This document shows, in pieces, positions 43,500 through 55,496 of a DNA stretch of 64,000 nucleotides. Each line of letters begins with the position of its first letter. Within the stretch, counting starts at the first letter, position 1. The stretch comes from Echinarachnius parma (Eukaryota > Echinodermata > Echinoidea > Clypeasteroida > Echinarachniidae), in contig JBAMJV010003019.1 of the NCBI GenBank assembly GCA_037951105.1, positions 41,001-105,000 on the forward strand, read 5' to 3'. The translations under genes were made by a program, and so were the position numbers. A model generated the notes under the pieces. That model saw only the letters and a program-made list of their open reading frames with translations, ran no database searches and was not told the origin of the DNA.

Positions 43500-44700
43500 C
43501 TAAGCGCTGAGAAAAGGAGATATATATACAGTACATGAAAAATAAACAAACTAGTATATTGCGTTATTTGTTTATCTTGTATCGATTGTGTGAAGGACGT
43601 TGTGCATCTTTTGTCCTAGTTGCCAAAACAACATTCCGCTTCCATGGACGTGACACAATGAAACTAGTTTGCTGGATCTATTATTTGATTGACAATCAAT
43701 TTGAATGAAACATCGACATTGTTCGTGTGCAAAACCAACCAGGCGGTCCACCCCCCGCGAACATAAGAGATAAACTAAATTACCCGTGGCATTGACTTCT
43801 TCAAATGAATACACACAACAACAAAAACGAGGAGGAATTTTGTGATAGAAGCATAGATTACTTTGCTAAATAATTTAATTATAGTACGCATTTTACTGAG
43901 AGCGCAAAATGTGGACCGGTGTAATAATGTAAAGTGACAGGATACTAATTTTGCTTCAACACCAAAAAAATGAAACTATACCGGGTGGCGCTAATAAATC
44001 GGAATGGCGTACGTCCCGAAATAGTGCGTCAAAATGACTGGAATCAACGAGTTTGGGAATCTTACACTGATAAATACAATACTAAAATCAGCAAATTAGG
44101 TTGAGTAGTTTTCGTCTTGACATTACGATATAGCTGCAAACCAGAGCAATACAACACTGATTTCGTATTGGAAACAAATTCATTCGGATGGGCATATTTC
44201 AGCCAATACTTAACATATTCGATTGATTTTCAGCATTTGGACATTATTTTGTATGCTCTTTCGGAAAGTGAAGTTTAAATGTAGAAATTCAAAACATAGA
44301 TTTTAGATGACGTCACACTTTACTAGCGGAAAGTGTGCATCGGTGTAATAATGTAAAGTAACATGTTACTAATGTTGCTTTAACATACAAAATTAAACTA
44401 TATATATAACAAACCATAGCCAGAGGGCAATATGTAAAACGCAGAAAAGTGATCCGTTTTTTTCTTCGAAGACAATATACACCAATGAGATCAATGCTAC
44501 AGTTAATTAGGTTTATTTCTTATGTTCGCGGGGGTGAACCATCTAATTGGTCTTGCACACGAAGTACGAACAATGTCAATGTTTCATTCAAATTGATTGT
44601 CAATCAAATATAGATCCTACACCGCATTAGTAAGTTTAATTTTGTTTCGGCAACTACGGAAACAAAATACACAATGTTCTTACACGATAGCCATCAAGTA
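43500..44700. repeat. Dispersed repeats related to 37260-37700
   Basis: 43560-43985 repeats 37300-37690 in the same orientation. 44327-44400 repeats its GTGCATCGGTGTAA segment. 44510-44690 carries an inverted copy of the TTGACAATC/CAATTTGAATGAAAC block. The piece 43985-44330 between them (CCGGGTGGCGC...TCACACTTTACTAGCGG) is unrecognised. Confidence 0.55.
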
Positions 44701-46142
44701 CTATATAACCTAACTGAAATACCAGGTTTGATATCATTCATATTAATAGTACGCTGACACCTGAATACAACGTAAATTACAAAGGTAAATATCGAATCTC
44801 CCCACAAACGCGTGTATTAATTATATACATCGAGTCATTATATTCACATTAACAGACACTTTATGTTGTGACATTTCCATACATGCAACAAAACACAACA
44901 TTGCAATGATACTTACATATGTGAGGTAATTTCAAATATTATTATTCCTTAAAATATGTACTGTAATGTATACGGATAAGATAATTGCGATTTTCCACTA
45001 CCATTAAGTATAAATATTTTACAACACATAAGGGCAAAATTAAAATATGCCCTTTAATTGTTTATTTGATTGCTTGATTGTTTTTTTCTTTGTTTCTTTG
45101 ATTGATTGATTGATCGATTGATTGGAACTGATTTCAACATAATACAAATCCAAACAATCCAATTGCTGATTTGTTTTAATAACCAAACAGATATAACCAA
45201 AATAACCAAAAGATATACAGCATTTACAAGGTAAAACGAAGAATAACATTTTAAACACTAATTTAGTTAAATCATTCATGATAATGTACAAGGGAACAAC
45301 ATTTAAAAACTGTACGTAAGTCCCTCTCATTACTGCTCTCTACCTAGGTGTATAGCTCGAAACTCGTAGGAGTAGGAGTGAAATTGCCTTTATAAATTAT
45401 CTTCAGGGCCTCATTGCTTAAGAATAATTCGCGAGTTTTATACGTTAAGTAATCATTATTTTGTTTTCATACTTTCCATCGCGTAATAATGTCCTATGAT
45501 ATCCTTGGTAACAGGTCTCTCCGTTCAAAGACAGGTAACTTATGTCTATTATACAGGAAGGATTGACACATACAGTCATGCGTGTGGTAATCTGACGTAA
45601 GCATCCGTGCTTTCGACCACAATTATTTGTGCCTATAGTGCAATAATAGAAAGACTTGTCTGATCTAAGAGGCTGGGATTCAAAGGAATGTTTATCACCG
45701 TATGCCATGGTTTACAACTACAAGTATGAGTGGAAATCGCATTTACTGAGTTATAATGATACGGACGTTTATAGTGCTCCCTAATCCATGTAACCAGCGG
45801 CATCATTTACAATTTATCGGGAGTATATAATTATATGCCTTGATTTTGTGTTTTGTTTAGCGAAATTGTAGCTTCAACGCTGCCATGACTGATGAAGAGT
45901 GAACCATGTACAGTTTTCCTCAATCAGTCTACAAATGGTGCTCCGTATATCTAAACCTAATGCATGGCTTTTATATACCTTTGTGAAACCCAGCAAGAGA
46001 GTCTTCACTTTGTTTGAATAACAAACAAATGGCGCTCCATATTTCTACACCCAAACCATGATAATAATTATCATTCTTTAAGAATGAGCTTTGTGAATGA
46101 GTCGGAGCTTCTCAATAATTAAATGACGCCCATATACCAGTA
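44701..46142. other. No recognised gene; 3' flank of the receptor gene
   Basis: AT-rich sequence with a (GATT)n microsatellite at about 45090-45125. No AATAAA on the minus strand was found close downstream of the receptor stop codon, so the poly(A) site is not placed. Confidence 0.35.
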
Positions 46143-46391
46143 CTACATTGCCTGCGACTGATTCGCGTGTGTGCTCCTCGTGACTCCTTCGCTGGTAGAG
46201 GTTCCCTCTGCGCGCTTGATGCCGAGTTTCTCCTTCCAGAGACCGGTCACCCGTCTGTTGAGGCCGAATGCGAGCAGGATGAAGACCCCCTGCAAGCTGT
46301 TCACGATCGTGAAGACGTACCAGAGCTCTGGAACATTGGAGTATTCGCAGACAAACGCAAATCCCCAGGTAAATCCCATTACGGCAGAGAG
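46143..46391 (-). CDS. SMB-containing seven-transmembrane receptor, exon 3 (TM6-TM7, tail)
   Basis: Acceptor TATCCTAG, then 82 codons and a TAG stop. It joins in phase 0 to the previous exon, making ...YIK-LSAVMGFTWGFAFV, the conserved TM6 opening of secretin/adhesion-family receptors. TM7 follows with LWYVFTIVNSLQGVFILLAF; the NSLQG motif is strongly conserved in this class. The roughly 35-residue cytoplasmic tail is basic then Ser/Thr-rich (GTSTSEGVTRSTHANQSQAM). Four degenerate copies of this exon precede it in the intron. Confidence 0.9.
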   Translation of the reverse strand, partial: LSAVMGFTWGFAFVCEYSNVPELWYVFTIVNSLQGVFILLAFGLNRRVTGLWKEKLGIKRAEGTSTSEGVTRSTHANQSQAM

Positions 46392-46456
46392 CTAGGATAC
46401 ACAATGGAACATATTGTATTTTAGAAATTGTATTTTAGTTATTTAGAGAGAATGTT

Positions 46457-46570
46457 GAAGTCATCCTGCAAGCTGTTCACAATTGTGAAAATGTACTATA
46501 CCCATGGAACAGTCGAGTAATCGCAGACATACGCAAATCCCCACGTGTAGCCGCGAATACAGCAGAGAGC
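46457..46570 (-). pseudogene. Decayed copy 1 of receptor exon 3
   Basis: On the minus strand it starts after a preserved TCCTAG acceptor with CTCTCTGCTGTATTC and continues GGGGATTTGCGTATGTCTGC, close to exon 3. One residue reading gives GYTWGFAYVCDYSTVPW, but a frame change near its start and an in-frame TAG after PWV break it. It ends with GTGAACAGCTTGCAGGATGA, parallel to VNSLQG. Confidence 0.8.
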
Positions 46571-46621
46571 TAGGACGAAATAGAAGAAATACATTATATT
46601 GTATTAATCAAAAAGAGCATT

Positions 46622-46736
46622 GAAGACTCGCTGTGAGGCGCTTATACTAATTTGAAGGCAGTCCAATTCTCTGAAACATCTGAATAGACACAGTCAAATG
46701 CAAATTCCCGAGTGAGGCCCATAACGGAAAAGACCT
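46622..46736 (-). pseudogene. Decayed copy 2 of receptor exon 3
   Basis: Follows an ATAG at the acceptor position. It reads approximately VMGLTREFAFDCVYSDV on the minus strand, recognisable against VMGFTWGFAFVCEYSNV. The second half (the TM7 part) is badly eroded. Confidence 0.65.
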
Positions 46737-46844
46737 ATAGCGTATATAATGCAAAATAGAAGTAAAGACTTTTTAAGTGAATGTGAGCGCTTAATAGATC
46801 CACAATAGAAAACATTTATTTCTGAACGTGAGAGTAAACATGAG

Positions 46845-46935
46845 AAAACTGCTGGAGACTGCAAGGCGTACAAGACCGACAGGAAGTACCATAGCTCTGG
46901 AACATCGGAGTAGTCAAAATGTAGTCAAGCGGAGA
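46845..46935 (-). pseudogene. Decayed copy 3 of receptor exon 3 (partial)
   Basis: The minus strand reads approximately DYSDVPELWYFLSVLYALQ, matching EYSNVPELWYVFTIVNSLQ. The TM6 half is missing or unrecognisable, as is its acceptor. Confidence 0.65.
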
Positions 46936-46996
46936 AGGATCTATTATGACAATTTATTTGTTTGAGAGAAATGAAATTATTCAGAAATCAAACGTT

Positions 46997-47105
46997 GAAA
47001 ACTTGATGAATTCATGGTTGTAAAGACGCACCAAAGCATTAGAACATTGGAATAGTCGCAGAGTAACTTCAGGCCTCTGCATGTGAAGCTCGTTAGGAAA
47101 TAGAG
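46997..47105 (-). pseudogene. Decayed copy 4 of receptor exon 3
   Basis: Preceded by a GGTCCCAG acceptor-like site and starting CTCTATTTCCTAACGAG, parallel to CTCTCTGCCGTAATGGG. A later part reads LCDYSNVLMLWCVFTTMN against VCEYSNVPELWYVFTIVN. Frame changes make it non-functional. Confidence 0.65.
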
Positions 47106-47641
47106 CTGGGACCCAAAACGGATGAAAATAATCGTAGACCGTCATGTTAATTCAAAGAACTATTTAGTCCAGATTTATTGGGAGACACCTTACTGAAACT
47201 GACATCGCATATAATAAGCATATTCTTTGTTCAAATAATAATCACCGAAGCAGCGTGTCATAATTTTCTGCACAAATGTATAACATGCATTTGTTATGTG
47301 ATTTATTTACGTCATTTTTATCATAACGAAAATGAGCCAATAACCAATAGTGTGCATTTGACATACGATACTGGAGAACTAAGCTCCTTGAGACGGTAAA
47401 GTTTATTTGTGATAATGAAATAACATTACCCTTTGTAGCTAAAGATCATTATGCAACGGGCACGGGAAAGAGCATACCATTATTCTCTTGCAATTTGTTT
47501 TGTTTTTGTTTTGAGATTGAACTATATGCAAAGTATATTTCCCATACTGATTCAAACGTTTTGTATGTTTCACGAAGACGTTTAGTATTGCAGCCCTTCA
47601 GTCATGTCAGTCCCCATGAACTTCGGTCAACCATGCATACA

Positions 47642-47870
47642 CACTAAGAAATAAAGGTTCAAATGTGCACCCTTCGGGCGGGGTGCAAAACGCTGCTACA
47701 ATAGCTGCACCTTTAAGTGGGGTCTGCACCCAGGGGGGGGGGGGGGGGTCTGCACCCTATGAGATGCACAAATGCGCCCTTAGGGTGCCAATGCACTAAT
47801 TTGGGGTGCATAATTGCTACCCTTAAGGGTGCTGCCATTGGAGCAGCGTTTTGCATCCTAATTGTTAGTG
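47642..47870. mobile_element. MITE in receptor intron 2 with CACTAA ends
   Basis: CACTAAGAAATAAAGG at the left and TAATTGTTAGTG at the right. Internal inverted segments GGTGCAAAACGCTGCT and AGCAGCGTTTTGCATCC bracket a G run and repeated GTGCACCC/GGGTGC words. Non-coding. It lies about 30 bases from the exon 2 donor. Confidence 0.6.
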
Positions 47871-47902
47871 CGTATGATATACGTATCCTAACCAAGTCTT
47901 AC

Positions 47903-50337
47903 CTTGATATAAAGCGAAAGCTCTTCCTTGGCTCTTGTGAGGGCAGGTTTCTCCTTCAAAGCCCTTTCCGTCGCCTTCTTGGTGAGCCTGAGGCCAACCA
48001 CGGTGTCTGAGTACAGGATCACGTTCAGGAACAGGATCGTTGCGATGGGAACCCCAAAGCCGTACAGGTTGGCATCGCCTCTGGTGAGCCAGCACATTCC
48101 ATCGCTCCCGTACTCGAAGCGGAGGTCCGTGCACCTACAGAGATCGATGGCGAGACAGACCCCGACAACCAAGGATGGCACTCCCCATGCGTAGATGGAG
48201 TACCAGACGTAGAGGACCTGCGACTTGCTCCTGATGCGGATCTTAGCTCGGGACCCGAACGTACGGCAGAGGTCGATAGCGAGGACGTTCATCCAGAAGA
48301 AGACCGCAAGCCAGAAGTAGTGTGTCGTAGCCGCTACTGCCTTACAGATGGCACCATTTGAGGTGGCTTCACTTCCAACTTGAATCATAACGAACGTAAT
48401 CAGAAGGGATACCGACAGCGCTAATACCGACTTCCCCGCCATATTCCTCTGTGCTGGAAACATAACGTACGTAGCTATGATAAAGACAAGTGATACCATT
48501 GACATAATGGACCCAACGAGGGTTATAATATCTAGACCTTCAGGTAGATTTGGTCCACTTGCGATGTCGACGAGGCAGTATATGGCCGATCCATCAGACA
48601 TCAACTGGAATTCATTTGTTTCGAGTGTCGCACTAGTTTTGCTTGTGTTGACGAACTGAAGTGACGTCATTCCTTCATCAGTAGCGATGACCTCAAAACT
48701 GTTGGCATCTGCAAGAAGGTAGGCACCGCTGCAGTGAAGATTCAAGCCACACAGCTCATCCGCTGTTGAGGCTTTTGTAGAAACCGTTGTGCCATTCAAA
48801 ACGATTTCTACCCGAAATGGTTGTAGGATATCACTGCCTCCTGACTCCTGAGGTAGCCATGACCTGGGAACAGAGCAGGTCCATCCTGAAGGGACGTCAA
48901 TCGTGAGTGATACCAAAGACATGTTTCCAAGAGACTCGGAGAAGTGGCAAGTTGTAATATCAGTGAATGACTTGTTCCAGTTTATACCACCTTCTTTAAG
49001 ATCCTGAGATAGTGGGGTAGTGAGGTTAAGATCTCCATCGAACCAGATTTGACAGCGATGCGTTGGCTCGCCATAATGACAAAGATATCTGCCATTGTCA
49101 GTAACGCTGTCGTTCGCCGTATACATAGGTTCACATGCCATTTTTGGAGAACTCAGAATCTGAGTGAAGGCATATTTCTCAAGAGACGTTGACGTTGACA
49201 GAAGTTCCTGAATTGATTCAGCTATTTCATCCACATCGACCAACGTTAGCGTTATGTTTTCAACACTGACGTTGGATCTTATGTTGATGATCAACTTGAA
49301 TGTCCCACCGTTATCTTTAGGGGCGTCCTCACATTTCTCCGTCGTGCTATTGTAGATGGATCCGAAGAAACAGTAAAGCACCTGACAGTCCCCCGTTACA
49401 GGATCGAATACCTGATTCTGACTGCAGGAAGTGGCAAGACCAGCGTACGACTGGAGCTGGTCCGCAGTGAATATGAAATATTCTGCCAGTGATGGTAGGT
49501 TAATTTCGGTCTGAGTGACTTGCTCGTTAGTAAAATTGTTGCACATGTTTGCTGCATTTTCGCATACATCTATTCCATTACAGTAGGCACAATGGAGGTT
49601 TTTGTAAACGATGCCGTTCCAAACAACAGGTGCGAGAAAAGGTGGGCACTCTAGTTCTGGGAAACCATTAGAGCACTTTGAAACATCTATCAGTAAACAC
49701 GACATGGGATAGGTTTCTACCGTGTAATTACTATGCGGTATGAGTATTGAAATGTTGGCAATCTCGTCCGGCATGTCCGGATCAGACTCTAAATCATAAT
49801 CAGAAAGACTGGTGTCAGCTAATTCCTGTGCTACATCTTCTTCATATGGTGTGCTAGATTTTATTGGCTTTTCTTGCCATGTCCAAGGATCAATGTCCAT
49901 AAAGCTTACCCCGTGGCAGAGGGCGCAGAATATGTTCTTGAAGTGACCGACGCTCCTGACAGTCACAGGTACCGTGAAGATATCCCCCTGACCCGGAGAA
50001 TCTTCACAGTTTACGCGCACTTCACTCTCGGGAGGGACGAATGATGGGCAACGAGATACAAGGTAGTAAGAACCCTTGGCTGTCTGAACGCAAGACGTGA
50101 AAGGCAGATAGTCATATCCCCACGTGTCAAAAGAACTTGTTGTAAGTGTACTTTCATTCTTATCGCCTGCGGATTCCTTGTCTGGACAACAGTCACCACG
50201 TTTCGCACACATACTATCACATTCGCAGATATGGTTGTACCATCCATCTGCACAAGAATGTCTGTCAACGCCACGTGAGGGACAAGTCGGATCGATATAC
50301 GTTATGTTCCCGCCATCTTTTTCACACATCAGATTTC
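47903..50337 (-). CDS. SMB-containing seven-transmembrane receptor, exon 2 (ectodomain to TM5)
   Basis: The main coding exon of a 931-residue cell-surface receptor (numbering for the spliced protein). After the signal peptide comes a somatomedin-B-like module (about 56-90) with the pattern C-x8-C-x-C-x3-C-x5-CC. The rest of the roughly 640-residue ectodomain is cysteine-rich, with many N-glycosylation sequons and two copies of a [FY]KN-x2-CA-x-C-[HN]-G motif (about 180-190 and 292-302). TM1 to TM5 lie at about 640-665, 683-704, 710-735, 749-770 and 800-822, with secretin/adhesion-family features (WMNVLAIDLCRTF after TM3). No GPS cleavage motif (HL-S/T) is visible before TM1, which makes it more Methuselah-like or an atypical adhesion receptor. 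Bounded by TTCACAG|GAAATC and AAG|GTAAGA. The ligand and G protein are unknown. Confidence 0.9.
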
Positions 50338-50945
50338 CTGTGAAGATGAATACAAAAAATAATAGCAAAATGGCATGATTGATCAAACATGGAAAAAGTG
50401 TGTATAAAACTAATGGTAAGATTAAAAACAAATAATGCCAAAAAAATGTGCTGCTTATTTCAGTCACCCATACAAATGAATGGATATCTTCAAAGAGCCA
50501 TTGGGTTCTTATTTCAGCTTTCTCTACTCAATCTCATAGCATAGTAAAAAAAAAAAACTGTTCGCTCGTTTTCATAGTCATTCAAAATGAAATCCGGTAG
50601 GAGTCTAAAATTCGTTAGATTTTTTTTTCATTTCATTTATTTCTACCATTCACAATAAAATGCATGTAAGATTTAACAGTAAGTGCATTCATCAAACTAA
50701 ACAATAGTAAAACATATGTTGTGGTGATATAACAAAACCAAAGGATGAGCTTATCGAAGTTGTCCCCAGATTGAATATATGTAAGGAATTGGCACTTAAA
50801 CTTTTAACAAGCTAAATATGCAGATCTGAACCAGCATTCGGAACCAATCATGAGAAAGGATTTTAAATCATCGACGAATTGAACGTACTTAATAAAACAA
50901 AAAACAGTTACAGTGCATAAACTTGAGTCAAACAGGGGTACTCAC
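50338..50945 (-). other. Receptor intron 1
   Basis: 608 bases, GTGAGT donor and TTCATCTTCACAG acceptor, phase 1. The open frame continues upstream of the acceptor by chance and offers a hydrophobic start, but the splice sites and the proper signal-peptide exon at 50946 show that it is intronic. Confidence 0.75.
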
Positions 50946-51057
50946 CGGAAAATGTAATATCTTGGCCATTCGTCACTGGGGGACGTCTCGATACAAGACT
51001 GAAGACGAACACCAATAACTTTATCTTCCAAATAAGACGAATCCTGGCCATCTTCAT
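50946..51057 (-). CDS. SMB-containing seven-transmembrane receptor, exon 1 (signal peptide)
   Basis: Starts ATGAAGATGGCC and encodes 37 residues plus one base before a strong donor (CCG|GTGAGT). The sequence has a basic start and the hydrophobic run LLVFVFSLVS, a good signal peptide, then RRPPVTNGQDITFS. The phase-1 junction with exon 2 produces ...TFS-G-NLMCEK. Two ATGs two codons apart could both initiate; the first is chosen for completeness. Confidence 0.82.
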
Positions 51058-53030
51058 GCCGTTTTAAATCTTTATATCAACGACTGAATGACAAAACTGG
51101 CGTATGAAATTATTAAAAATAAAATATGCTTTGCTCTGACTCGATTTCATCTATTTCGACGGACTATTTATGGAGATTTATATGTCGGAGGTGCTGATGG
51201 CAGATAAGTTGCAGTATAAAAATGCTGTATTCTAATGATCAAACTCTGGAAATGGTCAGTGTAATGGTCGAGGAGAAGGATCATACTACGCCTCCGCCAA
51301 GAATTCATCGAACGCTTCAAAGTAGAAGGCTTGATATGATTTGTCGGCATCGATATCAAATGGTGGTGATGTTATCGAATTCGCTGCTTTTATTCGACAT
51401 TTACATCTGCTTCACTTTTTATTATGGATGTCATTAATAGTTGCTTTAATGCTAGAACTCATCAATAAACGGTTCAGATAAACAAATTCTAAATTCATTA
51501 TGCGCGCCTCAATAAGCCGTGCGCGTTATTAACATGGTTAATGCAGCGTAAATTACTCTTTTTTTTCATGTTGGTTGTTTATTATAGGTCTTAACAAACA
51601 TTACTTGTGTAAACGTTCCGCGCACTCTGATTGGTTAACCTTTCTCGAGGACTCTTCCATTCTCGCCAAGGGTTCAATATTTGTTTGCAAGTCATGTATG
51701 TGTGGGCGCGTGCTCAGGAGTCACAATAATTCCAGTTTCTGTGAGTCTGTGTGCCTGTGCGTTTTTCATTGAGCGGACTATAATGTCTATTTTTTACACT
51801 TTTTCAATAACTTTTTGAATAACTAGACCAATCCTTTCAATCTTATAAGCGTTAGAGTATTTCGTTTTGTAACAAAAAAATAATAATTCCGGCCATTTTT
51901 TATTGACCTTTACAATTATATAACCACACGTTCCATCATCGGCAGTGCACTTAACCCTAAATAGAGAACCATGCTTAGAATAAAGAACCGGGTTGTCGCA
52001 AACCGTTGAGGCAAAAGGTAATAACAATCTTAAAATGGTATTATTACCATTCCTTTAAAATTCTGACAACGGTCAGCCGTCAATACAATGGTCAAGGATA
52101 CTCTTTGTCGTGTCAAACTAGACGATTTTAGAATATATCGTAATACATTTATTAGACACATGAACAATATCATGACGTCATGGCTTATACAAAATTGTAA
52201 ATTCGTATTGAATTTGAAGGCGACCTTCATATTAACAAATTAACACTTTCCATTTTATAGATACAGTAATTACATATTGAGTTGATGCAGGTACGCGATG
52301 CTTGTGCGTGCAATAGGTTCATTGTGGTCAGTTGTATAATATTGTACGTATATTATTTGTAGCTCATACTTGCGGAAAAGACCTATAGCTTAATTAAAGT
52401 TCTATTTAGGCCTATTTATGCATTTATACATTTACTTGTGTATGCTTGTTTGATTATACCAATATATTCATTAAACAGTGCGCCTATTCGGTCGACCTAC
52501 TAATTAATTGCTCGAGAAAAGGGATCATGCGAATACCTAATTACATTACAAATTATAAATTAAATGCTTCATAATCATGTGTATACTATTACAACAGATC
52601 TCCATATATTTATATCATATTTGAATTCAAATCTGGACCAATGGCAAACCTTAAATCGTGTACTAAGAGGAAGGTCGAATGTAATTGTACTGGCAAGACG
52701 TCCGTAAGTATAATAATATAATGTTACAAAAGCCTAAAAAATGTATGTGCTTTCTTCTTATATACATGTAATATGTTATGAGTTAAACAGTATTTACACT
52801 GACAATACATGTAACTTATTAGTTATTCAGTTATCCATGTAGGTATGTATTATTTGTAAAAGGCATAAATAAAAGGGAACATCAAACAAAACAAACAATT
52901 TATGATGGTGATAGCTATAACTATTCTACATTGATAGTTCACATACAATAATGGATGTGGATATATGATTGCCTTGTACATAAGCGAGTTTAATAACATT
53001 GAAAGTACAATTATTCAGAGACCATATAGA
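51058..53030. other. Upstream flank of the receptor gene; no gene recognised
   Basis: Contains the receptor's putative promoter region, but no TATA or other element is convincing. The rest is AT-rich non-coding sequence. Confidence 0.35.
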
Positions 53031-53034
53031 AATC

Positions 53035-53690
53035 CTTTTTCAGTTCAATAATAAATGGATATGCGCCATATCTAGCCTTTTATTTAAATGTATGTTATGC
53101 TCTTATAGCTCTATAATTACTCTTTAAAACTTGGTTAAAGTTTGGAGATATGTATATTATGTAACTAGTTACTTTTGCCTTTATTTCTTATACCGAAGTA
53201 GAATAAATAGAGAAAAATGTTAAGTGCCTTTTTAACCTTCGAAACCTTTCAATAATGAATGGCTATGCGCCATATAGCCTTTTTAAAATAAAAAATGTGT
53301 GTTATGCTCTTAGTTTTATTTTACTTTATAAAAGTTGATTAAACCTTTACAATTATTTATTTTATGTAACTGGGTTACTCTCGTCATTAATTCTGATTTG
53401 AAAGTTGAATAAATAACAAATATTTAAGTGCCTTTTTAACCTTCTAATCCTTCCAATAATGAATGGGTATGCGCAATCTAGCCTTTTATATAACGTTGTG
53501 TTGTGCTCTTAGTTCTATTCTATAAAAGTTAACATTTCAGCATTTTTTTAAATATTACATTAGCCTACTCTATAAAAGTTTATTAAAGCTTGAAATTATT
53601 TATTTTATGTTACTCTCGGAATGTAGGCCTATTCTGATTAATTAGAATAAAGAGGGAAACAACGTTAAGTGCCTTTTTAACCTTCTAAAC
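53035..53690. repeat. Three tandem copies of a roughly 205-bp repeat
   Basis: Units begin near 53041, 53249 and 53453 with CAATAATRAATGG-TATGCGC-AT-TAGCC and end with AAGTGCCTTTTTAACCTTC (about 53222, 53427 and 53667). The last unit is lengthened by a small internal duplication of CTATAAAAGTT. Non-coding. Confidence 0.75.
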
Positions 53691-55496
53691 TATTCATCTA
53701 AAAAATATAATGTACATACATTTTTAATTTAAATGCTGCAATAATTGGCATACGTTTTCGATCAAACCCTAGCGGCCTAAATATGGCCCTTAACCCGAAC
53801 AGGACTAATTGATTTTGGTATAACGTGCATTCTCCATAGATCGCACCAAGCATATAATTCCATGACCAGTCGTGTATGGGTTACTATGTAAATTTCCGGG
53901 CGTGGGTGCAATTATTTAAGATCAGTGAACAAGCGGATATGGGCGATGATATTATTGGGTCGATCGATATATATCCAAACACGTCAAAATTAAGACCGGA
54001 GTGAAAAGGGCGCTAAATCCAGTTCATACAATTTAGAGACATGCGTGATTATTCCTGCGACTTTCTGTTATACATGCCCTTGGGAATATTATGAAAATGG
54101 AATGTTCCAAGTTTGTTTTTCCATTGCGTAATTTGTTTCGAAATGTTGATGTATAGCTATCAAAATACACCACCTTGTGAAATGAAATTGTGACTTATAG
54201 CCTCGAAAATATAGCAGCTTCTTAATTGCGCTTAAAGATACAGTCCACCTTTCTAAGCCAACATTTACAAGTTGTGAGTTTATTGTCTTATGATGAAAGG
54301 GAATACAATTTTAGAACTACTCTGATGGGATTAGGACTTTACAATATTTGTATGTGAAATCATATTGATTTTAGAGCTCAAAATTATAAATGATCGCTGC
54401 GACCGTTAATTTAGTCTAGCATCTGCAGACTCTTAATTGTACTTCGTGTTTGTACTTGATGTTCACAAAGTTATTTTGATTAAGCACAATCAAAATGATT
54501 TAATCGGATTTGGCATGTAACATTTTGATTTTCCTTTAAAATTTCCTTTATCTCGGTAAAAGGGTTAAAACTTATCCATGAAACAGATATTCAGGAATAA
54601 TTTGTTTTATAAAGGGAATGAGCCAGAGAGCTAGATTGCAAAACGATTTTCGTTTCTTGTATCGATTTCATTCTTTATCGCTGCGGACTTTAATATTACT
54701 CCAAATTGATATGTCCATAGTATCTTAGCTTATCTTTTACGGAATGAAAGATGACTATCTTTAGTATACTGTATTATGAATAATATTCTATTCTTAGAGA
54801 AAGTGGAGTTAGCGCCGTTCGGAATTGAGGTCATCAAATCACGGTGATGGAAGGCTGATTTAACAAAGACGGAGTATAGGCCTTAAATATACACAGAAAT
54901 CGACCTACAAAAAGTAGACCAACAAAAGAATGACCGCGTATTCATTATCGCTGGAAGTGCAAGTTAAAGTTTACGGGTGAATTATAGATGAATATTTAGA
55001 AATTTTACTAAAAGCTTCGTAACAAATATTTAAAGTTTCTAACTACGAAGAATCGATAAATCGATATGCTTAAACGATGTCGTAATTTCTGATTATTCAG
55101 ACTCTACCGACTTTCGTTAAATCCGAATTTATGAGACCACAATTCTTAACAAAATAAAGGAGGGAAATTGTGTTGAAAAACAAAACATACGGATGAAATT
55201 CTACGAGCACGTAACGAAGTAATTCCCTACCACAATTTTAAGACAATCATTGCGATATTTAAAAATTGCTTATTTCGTAACATAGGTTGTTGCTTTTTTT
55301 CTTCCAGATGTTTCGCTTATTATATTCATGTAAGCATAACATTATTTATGATGAAAACATAAAAACATTGGGCAGTATCATGTGTGATATAATAGGTATT
55401 TATACTGTGTCATCAATTTTCACGTTTTCACTAGATAAACAGTGTCCCTTTTCTTTTAATCTATAACAAGAATCGTGAAATCTCAAATATTACTTC
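53691..55496. other. No recognised gene
   Basis: AT-rich non-coding sequence. A TTAAAGATACAGTCCACC phrase at about 54233 looks like the left end of a TTAA-type repeat, but no matching right end was found. Confidence 0.35.

Noticed and set aside
50338-50467. Open-frame extension giving the receptor exon a hydrophobic alternative start (from 50467)
   Set aside because: A strong acceptor (TTCATCTTCACAG) sits at 50338, and a proper signal-peptide exon with a matching phase lies at 50946-51057, so the extension is intronic.
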